Of a DNA stretch of 64,000 nucleotides, positions 56,115 to 64,000 are shown in pieces (the first letter of the stretch is position 1; each line of letters starts with the position of its first letter). The DNA comes from Paracandidimonas soli (lineage in GTDB: Bacteria; Pseudomonadota; Gammaproteobacteria; Burkholderiales; Burkholderiaceae_B). Made by a program: the position numbers and the translations under genes. The stretch lies in contig NZ_SMBX01000005.1 in NCBI RefSeq assembly GCF_004342005.1, forward strand, positions 213,245 through 277,244, read 5' to 3'. Under the pieces are notes generated by a model. That model was not told the DNA's origin and did no database searches. It worked only from the letters and a program-made list of their open reading frames with translations.

Positions 56115-57131
56115 TCAGACGTCCTCGCGGCGCAGGAGATGCGCATACATTTCATCCAGCCCGGGGGCTTCCAGTTCGATATCGATCAGGCCGGGCAGCG
56201 TTTGCGCATCGCGCAGTGCAGGCAGCTTGCCGGCTTCGCTGCAACTGCATTCCAGGCGGTGTGGCGTGAGGCGGCGCCAGCCGTTGGGAATGACGGAAGG
56301 ATCGAGATCGGTATCCAGCGTGACGCGTATCCGCACAGGCAGTCCGGCCTGCCGGCGCAGGTCTCCCAGCGAGCCGTCGGCGATCTTGCGGCCGCTCTGC
56401 ATGACGATGACGCGGTCGGCCTGGCTGCCGAGTTCGGCCAGGGCATGGGTGCTGAGCAGGATGGCGGCGCCGTGGCTGCGCAGTTCGTCCAGGATTTCGT
56501 AGAACAGCAGGCGCGAGGCGGGATCCAGGCCGGTAGTGGGTTCGTCTAGCAGCAATATGCGCGGCTGGCCGAGCAGCGCCTGCGCCAAGGCCAGGCGCTG
56601 GCGCATGCCTTTCGAATAGCCGCCCACGCGACGCTTGGCAGCCTGCGCAATGCCCACGCGTGACAGCAGCGCGGCATTGTCTTTGGTTGGCAGGCCTTTG
56701 AGCTTTGCATAGAAAGCCAGGGTTTCGATACCGGTCAGCGACGGGTGCAGCGCGACGGTCTCCGGCAGGTAGCCGATATGGCGGCGCTGCTGCGCCGCGG
56801 CCGGGCTGCAGGTGTCGTGGCCCAGCGCCATTACACGACCTTCGTCGGCGCGGATCAGGCCCAGGATCAGTTTGATCAGAGTGCTTTTCCCGGCGCCATT
56901 GTGTCCGGCCAGCGCCACGCATTCGCCTGGGTGCAGATCGAAGCTGACTCCGTCGACCGCGCGTTGATCGCCGTATATCTTGGTGACTGCCTGCAGCGAT
57001 ACCGGGGCTGGAGAGGACGCCGGCGTGCGGGAGGATGTTCGGACGACATGACCGGTTTGTGTGTGCGTGAACGGATCTCCGGTGATTTCTGGTCCTGTGC
57101 TGCGGGACGGCATGTCGGGGCGTGCGCTCAT
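56115..57131 (-). CDS. nosF: NosF, ATPase subunit of the Cu-site maturation ABC transporter
   Basis: 338 residues. Walker A GHNGAGKSTLIKLI near residue 75, signature YSKGMRQRLALAQALL near residue 177, Walker B ILLLDEPTTGLDP near residue 197 and the switch His in LLSTHALAELGSQ. The N-terminus is unusual: about 43 Ser/Thr/Pro-rich residues precede the first strand (VSLQAVTKIYG), making it longer than common NosF (about 300). The start is supported by the ATGA overlap with nosD. Confidence 0.93.
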   Translation of the reverse strand: MSARPDMPSRSTGPEITGDPFTHTQTGHVVRTSSRTPASSPAPVSLQAVTKIYGDQRAVDGVSFDLHPGECVALAGHNGAGKSTLIKLILGLIRADEGRVMALGHDTCSPAAAQQRRHIGYLPETVALHPSLTGIETLAFYAKLKGLPTKDNAALLSRVGIAQAAKRRVGGYSKGMRQRLALAQALLGQPRILLLDEPTTGLDPASRLLFYEILDELRSHGAAILLSTHALAELGSQADRVIVMQSGRKIADGSLGDLRRQAGLPVRIRVTLDTDLDPSVIPNGWRRLTPHRLECSCSEAGKLPALRDAQTLPGLIDIELEAPGLDEMYAHLLRREDV

Positions 57132-58540
57132 TTCAGGGACTCGTACTTTTTCAATGTGGGGGTGTCGGGTACCGCCATCAGGGGGGCGCTATCCATGACT
57201 CCTCCGGGAAGAATGGCGGGAAACTGGGTTTGGGCCCAACGGACGATCGACACGGCCGGGCTGTTCAGCAGCAGGCGGGCCGACGGGGCGCGCCAGAGAA
57301 CCTGATCGATGATGCCGTTGGGCCGGTAGGCCGTATCGCCTATGCCGTCGCCGTCCAGATCGAATGCGCTGTGGTCGCTCCAGTAGTTGCCGTGGCCGTC
57401 GACGGACCATTCAAGGTAGCGCGTGCCGACATACTTGACCTGGTTCTGGTTGGAAATGAATGCATTCCCGGTGATTTCGTTGCCCTGCGAGCCCGCTGTG
57501 TAGTGCACGCCGATATCGCTGTTCTTGAAGATATTGTGGGCAATGCGGTTGAAATTGGAGTTGTAGAGGAAAACGGCTTTCTCCCCACCATCGATCACAT
57601 TGTTCTCGATGGTGGATTGCTGAGTGCCATTAAGCTGCAGGCCCTGGTTCATGTTGCCCATGCCGATGTTGTTGCGCACGGTCAGAAAGCGGGAGAACAT
57701 CAGCGCATAGGCGATTTCATTGCCGATGGAGATGTTGTCGCTGACTTCACTGTTGTCGGTGTACATGTAGTGCACCGCATAGCGCACTTTGGTGAAGGTA
57801 TTGCCGCTGAAGATATTCTGGCGGCTGGCATTCGAATAGATGCCGTCCCTTCCTTCGGATATGTCGTTGCCGATGATTTTCGAACCGGGGGAATTCCATA
57901 TGGTGACGCCGTTGCCGCGTTCGTTTACGCGCAGGCCTGTCTGGCCTACGATGCGATTGGAGTGCACGATGGCGTTCTTTGGGCCCCAGACATAAACACC
58001 GACCAAGTTGTCAAGTATGTCGTTGTGCTCTATCAGCGCCTGGTGGGCGCTTTTGTCCAGGAAAATTCCTGCATCCATGTCGGGCAGGCTCAGGCCCGAG
58101 TGGCGCACCGTCAACTGCCGCAGGGCGACATCCGGCGCTTGTATCCATATGGTGCGGCCCCGCCTCTCGCCGATGATGACGGCCGCGCGGTCGTCCGGGC
58201 CCTGGAGCGTCAGGGGTTTATCGATGACGATGTTGCCCGGATATTCGCCGGCCGCCAATTGCAGCGTGTCGCCTGGGGCGGCCGCTGCAATGGTGGACTG
58301 CAGATCATTGCCGGGCATGACCTGAACAATGGCCGCATGCGCCGCCCCGCTTGTCACGGCAGCCATCAACGACAGGGCAGCCAGGGCCGGCCGTAGAGGG
58401 GAGGCGATGCGTGTGAAGAGCTTCGGCCTGAAGGCCGAAGCTTCTTCGCCACAAGACGGGGAAGTCTTCGGCTTCAAGTCGAATTTGCCTCGCTTGGCCT
58501 CGCCGTTCTCGGCGAGGCTTGCACTTTGGCGCGTGGTCAT
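57128..58540 (-). CDS. nosD: NosD, periplasmic copper-site maturation protein (repeat-derived N-terminus)
   Basis: About 470 residues from ATG 58540. A right-handed parallel beta-helix protein (repeated N-N-x-I-x-x-N units such as NIGMGNMNQGLQLNGTQQS) that docks on NosFY and NosZ. The signal peptide (ASPLRPALAALSLMAAVTSG, then AAHA) is normal but has no ATG, GTG or TTG directly before it. The frame continues upstream through repeat copy D to ATG 58540, five bases after the nosZ stop; the first 44 residues (MTTRQSASLAENGEAKRG...) are thus translated repeat. TTG 58477 is another possible start. The leader is much longer than a usual n-region, so the start is the least certain part. Confidence 0.88.
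   Translation of the reverse strand: MTTRQSASLAENGEAKRGKFDLKPKTSPSCGEEASAFRPKLFTRIASPLRPALAALSLMAAVTSGAAHAAIVQVMPGNDLQSTIAAAAPGDTLQLAAGEYPGNIVIDKPLTLQGPDDRAAVIIGERRGRTIWIQAPDVALRQLTVRHSGLSLPDMDAGIFLDKSAHQALIEHNDILDNLVGVYVWGPKNAIVHSNRIVGQTGLRVNERGNGVTIWNSPGSKIIGNDISEGRDGIYSNASRQNIFSGNTFTKVRYAVHYMYTDNSEVSDNISIGNEIAYALMFSRFLTVRNNIGMGNMNQGLQLNGTQQSTIENNVIDGGEKAVFLYNSNFNRIAHNIFKNSDIGVHYTAGSQGNEITGNAFISNQNQVKYVGTRYLEWSVDGHGNYWSDHSAFDLDGDGIGDTAYRPNGIIDQVLWRAPSARLLLNSPAVSIVRWAQTQFPAILPGGVMDSAPLMAVPDTPTLKKYESLK
58420..58536 (-). repeat. Stop-codon-associated three-hairpin repeat, copy D (divergent)
   Basis: Minus-strand copy between nosZ and nosD. It begins CCACGCGCC and has three hairpins like the others, but with changed stems: CCTCGCCG-AGAA-CGGCGAGG (58498-58517), GAAG...CTTC (58461-58475), and GCTTCGGCC...GGCCGAAGC (58420-58441). 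Each stem change is compensated on the other arm. The TGACTCA end is replaced, so the forward frame does not stop and enters nosD. It lies 8 nt past the nosZ stop, slightly further than the other copies. Confidence 0.8.
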
Positions 58541-58544
58541 TGGA

Positions 58545-60455
58545 TCAGGCGGCTCCCTTGGGCTTGACGTACATCTGACCCGCCATTTCCATGTGCAGGG
58601 CATGGCAGAACCATTGGCAGTAGTACCAATGCACCCCGGGGCGCGAGGCCACGAAGGTGACGGAGGATGTCTGCTGCGGGCCGACTTCCATGGCGATGCC
58701 GTAGCCGGACAGCGTCCATCCGTGCGTCAGGTCCTCGATCATTTCCATGTTGGTGACCACGACAGTGACTTCATCGCCTTCGTTGACCTCGAAGCTGGGT
58801 ACGCTGAAGATCGGCGCCACGGCTGCCATGTAGACGCGCACCTTGTTGCCGTCGCGGATGACTTCAGAGGCGCCTTCCAGCGTGACGCCGTCTTTTTCCG
58901 CCTGCTTGCGGGCATCGTCCCACCATGAGTCGTTGCGGTCCCATACCTGCCGTGGGCGAACCTTGCTGCGATGCACCAGCAGCATGTCGTGCGGCTCGGC
59001 AAAGCTGGGGCCGTCGTGCACCAGCTTCATCTCGTCGCCGGAAATGTCGATCAGCTGGTCGTTCTCCGGCTTGAGCGGGCCCACGTTCAGGAAGCGGTCC
59101 TTCGAGAACTTGTTCAGCGATACCAGCCACTTGCCGTCGGCTTCCTTGGTTTCGCCCATGGTGGAATGGTTGTGTCCTGGCTGATAGTGCACGTCCAGCT
59201 TCTGGATGATGGGGTCGACATTTTCGCCGTTGAAAGCGCGGATGGCCTTTTCCATGTTCCATTTCACCATCTGGCTGTCGATGAACAGCGTGGTGTAGGC
59301 GTTGCCGCGGCCGTCGAACGCGGTGTGCAGGGGCCCCAGGCCCAGTTGCGGTTCGGCGACGACGACGTCGCGCTCCTTGATCTTGTCGTCGAACAGATCG
59401 TCGAGCTTGCGCACGTCGATCATGGTGACGGTCGGAGAGAGCTTGCCGTTGAATACGACGTGGATGCCGTCCGGCGCTGCGTTGCAGCCGTGGGGCGAGT
59501 TAGGCACGGGAATGTAGCGGGTGTACTTGGAGCCCTTGCGGCCGTCGATGACCTTGACGCCGTTCATCTCTTTGTAGTCGCCGCTCTTGATGCCCTCTTC
59601 GATGCGCTTGATGTTGAACACGACCGCCCAGTCCTGCTCGTTGGCGCCCATGCTGTTGACGTCCAGGCCCTTTTCGGAGTTGTAGCAGGTCGAGAAGGCA
59701 TATTTCCCCTGGTAATCGGCATCCATGTTGTCCAGGTTGCCGTCCACCATGACTTGCCAGGCGATTTCCATCGTGTCGCCGTCGATGGCGGTGAAGATGG
59801 CCCAGAAGTTTTTCTCCGGGTCGTCCATGACCGAGCCGTCGTTGGGCAGCGGTACGATATGCTCGCCATTGGCGAACACGTAGCCGGTGCGCGGATAGCG
59901 TTGCGGACGCAGCCCGTGGATACCGTCGGCGTTGGGGATTTCAATGATCTTGTCGCACTTCATGACGTCGCAGCGGATGCGGGCGACGCGAGTATTGGCC
60001 TTGTCGTTGACGAAGATGTAGCGGCCGTCATATGTCCCGTCGGTGAACGACATATGGGGATGGTGCAGGTCGCCGTTGGGGAAGACGCCGCCGATGGATT
60101 CGACGAATTTCCGTGTGCCCGGGGTCAAGCCCTCATTCATGATCTTGCGGCTTTCGTTGGTGATGCCCCAGCCGGTGGCGCTGCAGATGTTGAAGACGGG
60201 GATGCGCATCAGCTCGCGCATCGACGGCAGGCCCATGATGCGGACTTCGCCCGATTGCCCGCCGGAATTGAAGGCATAGTATTCGTCGAGGTCGCCGGGC
60301 TCGACGTGTATGTTCTGGCCGCCCTTTTTGTCGGCGGCGGCGACCGCCGTGCCGCTCAGGTGGGATACGCCGACCACAGCGGCCCCTCCGGCGGCTGCGG
60401 TGCCAAGGAAGGTCCGTCGACTGATGCCATGCTTGTCGGTTTTTTGCTCGGACAT
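58545..60455 (-). CDS. nosZ: Nitrous-oxide reductase, clade I (TAT-exported)
   Basis: Periplasmic enzyme reducing N2O to N2, the last denitrification step. 636 residues. The Tat signal GISRRTFLG at 10-18 marks clade I. The N-terminal seven-bladed propeller carries the CuZ histidines (DLHHPHMSF near residue 130 and later HGCNAAP, GPLHTAF, PGHNHST). The C-terminal cupredoxin domain holds the CuA ligands: LTHGW near residue 578, then [12 protein letters not shown] at about 613-624. GGAGAG lies upstream of the ATG. It follows nosR by 61 nt. Confidence 0.97.
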   Translation of the reverse strand: MSEQKTDKHGISRRTFLGTAAAGGAAVVGVSHLSGTAVAAADKKGGQNIHVEPGDLDEYYAFNSGGQSGEVRIMGLPSMRELMRIPVFNICSATGWGITNESRKIMNEGLTPGTRKFVESIGGVFPNGDLHHPHMSFTDGTYDGRYIFVNDKANTRVARIRCDVMKCDKIIEIPNADGIHGLRPQRYPRTGYVFANGEHIVPLPNDGSVMDDPEKNFWAIFTAIDGDTMEIAWQVMVDGNLDNMDADYQGKYAFSTCYNSEKGLDVNSMGANEQDWAVVFNIKRIEEGIKSGDYKEMNGVKVIDGRKGSKYTRYIPVPNSPHGCNAAPDGIHVVFNGKLSPTVTMIDVRKLDDLFDDKIKERDVVVAEPQLGLGPLHTAFDGRGNAYTTLFIDSQMVKWNMEKAIRAFNGENVDPIIQKLDVHYQPGHNHSTMGETKEADGKWLVSLNKFSKDRFLNVGPLKPENDQLIDISGDEMKLVHDGPSFAEPHDMLLVHRSKVRPRQVWDRNDSWWDDARKQAEKDGVTLEGASEVIRDGNKVRVYMAAVAPIFSVPSFEVNEGDEVTVVVTNMEMIEDLTHGWTLSGYGIAMEVGPQQTSSVTFVASRPGVHWYYCQWFCHALHMEMAGQMYVKPKGAA

Positions 60456-60516
60456 GGTGTGCTCTCCGTAGTGTGAAGATTGTGTTGCGATTCAGCGTTA
60501 TCTGGACCGGAACACC

Positions 60517-62820
60517 TCAGGTTGAGGAAGGTGACTCTGTGGGTTCGGTGTCGCGCGACCGGACTGTCGGCCGGCGGGCGACGGGTGTTGCCTGAATGGC
60601 GGCCTCAGGCGGCGGCGCCTTGTCGCGGCGCAGGCGGGCATTTTTTTGAACGAGGTGCGGGCACTTCGTGTTGTGGTGATACAGCATCTGGCAGTTCAGG
60701 CATTGGATGCACTCGTTGGGGTGGATATCTCCCTCGGGTGCGATGGCCTGCACCGGACAGTCGACAGCGCAGCGTTGACAGGGATTGCCGCACATTGGAT
60801 AGCGCCGCAGCCAGTCGAAAATGCGCAGCCGGGTCGGAATCGCCAGCGCAGCGCCCAGCGGACAGAGATAGCGGCAGAAGAAGCGCTCGATGAACAATCC
60901 GGCGATCAGCAGCAGGATGGCAAAGACCACGAAAGGCCAGTCGCGCACGAACTTCAGGATGATGGCTGTCTTGAAGGGCTCGATTTCGGATAGCTTCTCG
61001 GCCAGGGCCATCTCATAGAAAGAGACGCCGAACAGCGCCAGGAAAATGACATACTTCAATGCGGCCAGGCGATTGTTGACGCCATACGAGAGCTTGACTT
61101 GGGGAACGTGGAAGAATTTGGCGATTTTGTTGGTCAGCTCCTGGAGGGCGCCGAAAGGGCATAGCCAGCCGCAGAAGGCGCCGCGGTTCCAGAAGACCAG
61201 TGAGATGGCGGTCGCGATCCACAGGATGAACACCAGCGGATCCATCAGGAAATATTCCCAGCGGAAGTCCGTGCGCAGCGCTGAGGTGAAGGTCAGGACG
61301 TTGACGACGGACAGCTGCGCCGAGGCGTACCAGCCTATCCACACCAGGGCGAACGTCAGGTAGGCCATGCGGAAGCGTTGATAGAACACCTCGCGCCGGA
61401 CCAGTTGGTCCTGGAAGAAAAATACCCCCACCAGCAAAAGCAGCGCGGCGGCGAGGACGGCCACCTGCCCCGACTTGGCGGCCCAGATCTGTTTCCATAG
61501 CGCCGGCGCCTGATCGGCTTCGTCGCCAGGAAGAGCGACGGGCTGCGTGGTTGTGCCTGTATCGGCGACGGCCTGGGATGCGGGAGCGGGCGGCGGGGCA
61601 TCCGGATCGGGCTTGGTATAGGTCTCGGGCAGGGCGTAGTTCAGATTGAAGGTGATGAACGCTTTTTCGCTGACGCTCAGTACGCGCTGCACCATCAGTT
61701 GCAGCCGCCAGGGCATGACAGGATCGAATGCCGCTGTTTCCGGCACGGTGAACAGCGCGATTTCCTTGAACATGGGAGCGCCTTTGGCCATGATGTCGGC
61801 CAGGCGCTGGTGATTCAGGTCGGTAAAGTGGAAGCTTTCGAGATCCTGGACGATTTCGATGCGGTCGAAGATGCCGCCACGCACGTAGCCGGAGCCTTTG
61901 AATGAGTAGACGCCATTGCCTGCTATCAGGATGGCCTGCTGGCCCGGTTTCAGGCGCTGCCGCAGATAATCGTATTCGGCATCTCCCAGCAGGCTGCGGC
62001 CGATCGCTGGCTGGCTGACGATGGCGGTATATAGATCGATGAATGTACCGTCCGGCTCGCCTGGCTGAGGGTTCTGCGCAGCTTCGGGACGGCCGCTTTC
62101 GGCAAAGGCCTGGTTGAGCTGTCCTATGGTCAGGCGCATGCGCGATACGGCGCCGCTGTCCAGCAGCTCGTTCCAGCCGGCGACATCCTGCTTTTCCATG
62201 TCGATGATGCGCGCGGCCTGGACGGAGGGTGCGTCGGCTGTTCCGCCTTCAGGCTGTCCGATGCGATGGTGGCGGATGATGGAGTGGGCGGAGCGGGTAA
62301 TGCTGTCGCCTATGACCAGCAGGGTAACGGTAGCGCCGCTGATGATGTCCGCAGGGGGAGGCGAGCCTGGTCGCGGCGCGTTTTCTCCAAGATAGCTGAT
62401 GCCTATGTATTCGCTGATGAAATGCTCGACCTTGGAGATCGGGATGCCGATCAGCACGATGGGCTCATGATGCTCCATGAGTTTTGCGCCGACGATCGTG
62501 CCTTCATTCGACAGCGCGATCAGTGTGTCGATAGGGAAGCTGGAGTAGCCGCGCGTATTGACGACATCGGAGGTGATATAGACGTAGCCCAGCGCCTGGT
62601 CGCCGGCATAGGCTCGGGCGACGGGGGGAGTGCCTTCGACCGGCCCCAGGCGGTCTGCTCCCGGGAATATCTCGGCCGGGTTGATCCGTGGCATGAAGTC
62701 CGCCAGGCGCGACGCAGCCATTGCGGGCGGCGCCAGCATGCAGAACAGCAGGATTGCATATGCAAGCCATGCTGTCGGGTTGAGCCAGCATGGCTTGCTG
62801 AAACAATAGGTGCTCCGCAT
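60517..62820 (-). CDS. nosR: NosR, flavin and Fe-S membrane protein for N2O reduction
   Basis: 767 residues. Signal peptide ending in PPAMA (about residue 35). A periplasmic FMN-binding domain follows with the flavinylation motif DIISGATV, Thr near residue 164. Then come about five or six membrane helices, with a NapH/NosR-type CGWLCPFGALQEL loop near residue 550 and ferredoxin-type cysteines near the C-terminus (CGNPCQRCAVDCP and CIQCLNCQMLYHH). NosR passes electrons from quinol toward NosZ and is needed for nos expression. First gene of nosRZDFYLX, with an FNR/DNR box upstream. Confidence 0.96.
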   Translation of the reverse strand: MRSTYCFSKPCWLNPTAWLAYAILLFCMLAPPAMAASRLADFMPRINPAEIFPGADRLGPVEGTPPVARAYAGDQALGYVYITSDVVNTRGYSSFPIDTLIALSNEGTIVGAKLMEHHEPIVLIGIPISKVEHFISEYIGISYLGENAPRPGSPPPADIISGATVTLLVIGDSITRSAHSIIRHHRIGQPEGGTADAPSVQAARIIDMEKQDVAGWNELLDSGAVSRMRLTIGQLNQAFAESGRPEAAQNPQPGEPDGTFIDLYTAIVSQPAIGRSLLGDAEYDYLRQRLKPGQQAILIAGNGVYSFKGSGYVRGGIFDRIEIVQDLESFHFTDLNHQRLADIMAKGAPMFKEIALFTVPETAAFDPVMPWRLQLMVQRVLSVSEKAFITFNLNYALPETYTKPDPDAPPPAPASQAVADTGTTTQPVALPGDEADQAPALWKQIWAAKSGQVAVLAAALLLLVGVFFFQDQLVRREVFYQRFRMAYLTFALVWIGWYASAQLSVVNVLTFTSALRTDFRWEYFLMDPLVFILWIATAISLVFWNRGAFCGWLCPFGALQELTNKIAKFFHVPQVKLSYGVNNRLAALKYVIFLALFGVSFYEMALAEKLSEIEPFKTAIILKFVRDWPFVVFAILLLIAGLFIERFFCRYLCPLGAALAIPTRLRIFDWLRRYPMCGNPCQRCAVDCPVQAIAPEGDIHPNECIQCLNCQMLYHHNTKCPHLVQKNARLRRDKAPPPEAAIQATPVARRPTVRSRDTEPTESPSST

Positions 62821-62883
62821 TACATCCCGCCATTCGCATGTGAGTAATGCAAACCATCCTATGCCTCGGCCGGTCTGGTGCCG

Positions 62884-62897
62884 TTGATATAAATCAG
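62884..62897. promoter_or_regulatory. FNR/DNR-type box upstream of nosR
   Basis: TTGATATAAATCAG matches the TTGAT-N4-ATCAA consensus in nine of ten fixed positions. Its centre is about 70 bp upstream of the nosR start. It would give induction under low oxygen (FNR/ANR) and/or nitric oxide (DNR). No other copy of this strength was seen near the nos genes. Confidence 0.8.
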
Positions 62898-63131
62898 GGG
62901 GCGGGACGGAATTTCCGGGACGGATGCGCTTTCTTTATTTTGATTTGATGCAGGACAAAGAAGCGGGATATGGCCATGAAATAATAAGAGAAATAAATTT
63001 CATGTGTTGATGATACAAAACAGAGCACTCCCAATAAACTGCTTCAGCGTGCTAATTACTAATTAATAAGGGAAGAGGAGCGAGAAAAGAGCGCCTTCCT
63101 CCTTGCGCTCATCCGAGTGTCCCAGTCACCA

Positions 63132-63340
63132 GCATTCGTGTCGTGGCCTGCGAGGGCGAAGACCTTGAGGGCGCCGCGGGCTTCTGAAGGGAAGGCGGGG
63201 GTTGTCGGCGGGCGTGTCTGAGTGCCGGCGCAGCCGGCGCGAGTTCGCCCGCCGCCCGCCTGGACGAAGAAGGCGCGGGAAGCCTGGCTGAAAGCCAGGC
63301 CGCCCGATGGCGTAGCCCTCGCAGGCCACGACACGAATGC
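63132..63340. repeat. 209-bp element with perfect 26-bp inverted terminal arms
   Basis: The left arm at 63132-63157 (GCATTCGTGTCGTGGCCTGC, then GAGGGC) is the exact reverse complement of 63315-63340. Inside lie a GCCTGGCT-GAA-AGCCAGGC hairpin (63282-63300), a GCCGGC-GCA-GCCGGC hairpin (about 63224) and CGGCGGGCG / CGCCCGCCG arms. No transposase frame. Open frames on both strands look composition-driven. It may be a miniature element or a REP-like structure, at the boundary of the rRNA operon. Confidence 0.75.
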
Positions 63341-63494
63341 GCCAGAAGAACGCAGGGCATCCACTCTCTTCAGGTGGGTTATCTTCAGGCGTTCTTTAAA
63401 AAAACCAGGGGCCGCAAAAAAAATATTTCCCCAATCGATTCATAGGGTTGTCATGGATATGCGGTGGTTTTCCGGATTTTTCGTGCACTAGGGT

Positions 63495-63524
63495 TTGCAC
63501 GGAGATAAAAAGGCGTGCTATAGT
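63495..63524 (+). promoter_or_regulatory. Possible upstream rRNA operon promoter (first of three)
   Basis: TTGCAC (63495-63500) and TATAGT (63519-63524) with an 18-nt spacer. It lies about 460 bp before boxA. Weaker match than the two below; the assignment rests on position. Confidence 0.5.
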
Positions 63525-63695
63525 CTCGTTCCTTTGGTGCTTGGGCACTGAAGACGGGACCTCCCGGCAGGCTTGATCGCAAGAGCGACGGCGCTGCGGC
63601 AAGCCCGGAGTGAAGCCGAAAGGTTTTGCGGCGCTGCGAGCGTGGATGTGGGTGTTTTTTGCGGTTGGGTTCGTTTGAGGTTGGCTTCGGCGGAT

Positions 63696-63724
63696 TTGAC
63701 AAACTTAAAAAAATGCTTCATAAT
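63696..63724 (+). promoter_or_regulatory. rRNA operon promoter (second)
   Basis: A perfect TTGACA (63696-63701), 17-nt spacer and CATAAT (63719-63724), with an A/T-rich spacer. Nearly duplicated at 63854: both read TTGACAAAC...TTCATAATC/T. Strong sigma-70 type promoter. Confidence 0.88.
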
Positions 63725-63853
63725 TCCGCTTCTCTGTTGTTGAGATTGCTTCGGCGGTTTTGGTGGCGGAGGGCCTTAGAAGTTATCTTCTGTGGCGGCG
63801 GTGCGAAGCGGTGTTATGAAGGGGTTTTCGGGTCGGTTTGAAGTTTGGCTGAC

Positions 63854-63882
63854 TTGACAAACAAAAAAAATTCCTTCATAAT
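63854..63882 (+). promoter_or_regulatory. rRNA operon promoter (third)
   Basis: TTGACA (63854-63859), 17-nt A-rich spacer, CATAAT (63877-63882), about 100 bp before boxA. Tandem copy of the promoter at 63696, typical of rrn P1-P2 arrangements. A hairpin CCAACC-GAAA-GGTTGG at 63923-63938, boxB-like, follows in the leader. Confidence 0.9.
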
Positions 63883-63979
63883 CTCGTTTCTCTGCTGATG
63901 ACAAACAAGTTTGTTGTCGGCGACCAACCGAAAGGTTGGGGCGAAGTTTACGATGTTGAGTGTTACTGCTTGATGTCAC

Positions 63980-63991
63980 TGCTCTTTAACA
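63980..63991 (+). promoter_or_regulatory. boxA antitermination site of an rRNA leader
   Basis: TGCTCTTTAACA is an exact match to the rrn boxA core bound by NusB-S10, which keeps polymerase from terminating early in rRNA. The following AATTTAACAG continues the usual leader. The 16S rRNA gene should begin not far beyond base 64000 on the plus strand. Confidence 0.93.
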
Positions 63992-64000
63992 ATTTAACAG

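Noticed and set aside
63109..63364. Small minus-strand frames in the inverted-repeat element before the rRNA operon
   Set aside because: Three overlapping frames, none with a ribosome site, created by GC-rich inverted repeats.

Overview
The window is a high-GC chromosomal segment of a betaproteobacterium, most likely family Alcaligenaceae (Bordetella / Achromobacter / Castellaniella / Pusillimonas type). The basis is two Bug-type (TctC) tricarboxylate receptors without transport partners, a lysine/alanine/proline-repeat histone H1-like protein, the aroQ-accB-accC-prmA order, a clade I nosRZDFYLX denitrification cluster, and an rRNA leader with the classic boxA. The genus cannot be fixed from sequence alone. 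Most genes are chromosomal housekeeping or metabolic genes, and no prophage, CRISPR array or intact insertion sequence was seen.

Layout. 1-9222: the 3' tail of an unidentified gene, then an mdtABC-type RND efflux operon with its own outer-membrane factor. 9315-16016: a TlpA-like thioredoxin, aroQ, accBC, prmA, a zinc-ribbon membrane protein, a PfkB-family kinase and a glycine-zipper lipoprotein. 16086-26991: yggT, histone H1-like gene, lipoprotein, gltX, a Pat-like acetyltransferase, a Pmp3-type peptide, carboxylesterase, darP, pmbA, a CMD-family protein and a PduO-type adenosyltransferase. 27063-31796: CusF-like protein, ACR3-like symporter, cytochrome b561, a ferritin of the FtnA type, small proteins, and a Fur-box-preceded ORF joining a sigma-region-4-like HTH to a FecR N-terminal domain. 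32096-40778: two Bug receptors, a YdiJ-type flavin/Fe-S dehydrogenase, LysR and IclR regulators and a fumarate-reductase-like flavoprotein. 40792-46840: tRNA-Arg(CCU), a cysteine-synthase-like enzyme, ybaK, xerD and modABC with a convergent modE. 46935-53588: an AddAB/RecB-like helicase-nuclease pair and a GNAT. 53676-62820 (minus strand): nosRZDFYLX, preceded by an FNR/DNR box. 62821-64000: a non-coding region with a long inverted-repeat element, then three strong promoters and boxA of an rRNA operon whose 16S gene lies just past the window end.

How the genes fit together. The nos cluster encodes nitrous oxide reduction: NosZ enzyme, NosDFY and NosL for copper-centre assembly, NosR and the ApbE-type flavin transferase NosX for electron supply. 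Several other genes handle metals or redox centres (CusF-like protein, molybdate uptake with ModE, FtnA, cytochrome b561).

Most unusual feature. A family of ~120-bp elements with three hairpins occurs four times, plus one 20-bp fragment. Each copy is in the same orientation as, and directly abuts or lies within 10 nt of, the stop codon of the preceding gene. The hairpins vary by compensatory changes, and one forward reading frame is kept through all copies. At the nosZ-nosD junction that frame has lost its stop and is fused in frame to the NosD signal peptide. The elements look like IS200/IS605-derived miniature elements, but their stop-codon placement and conserved mini-frame are worth testing.
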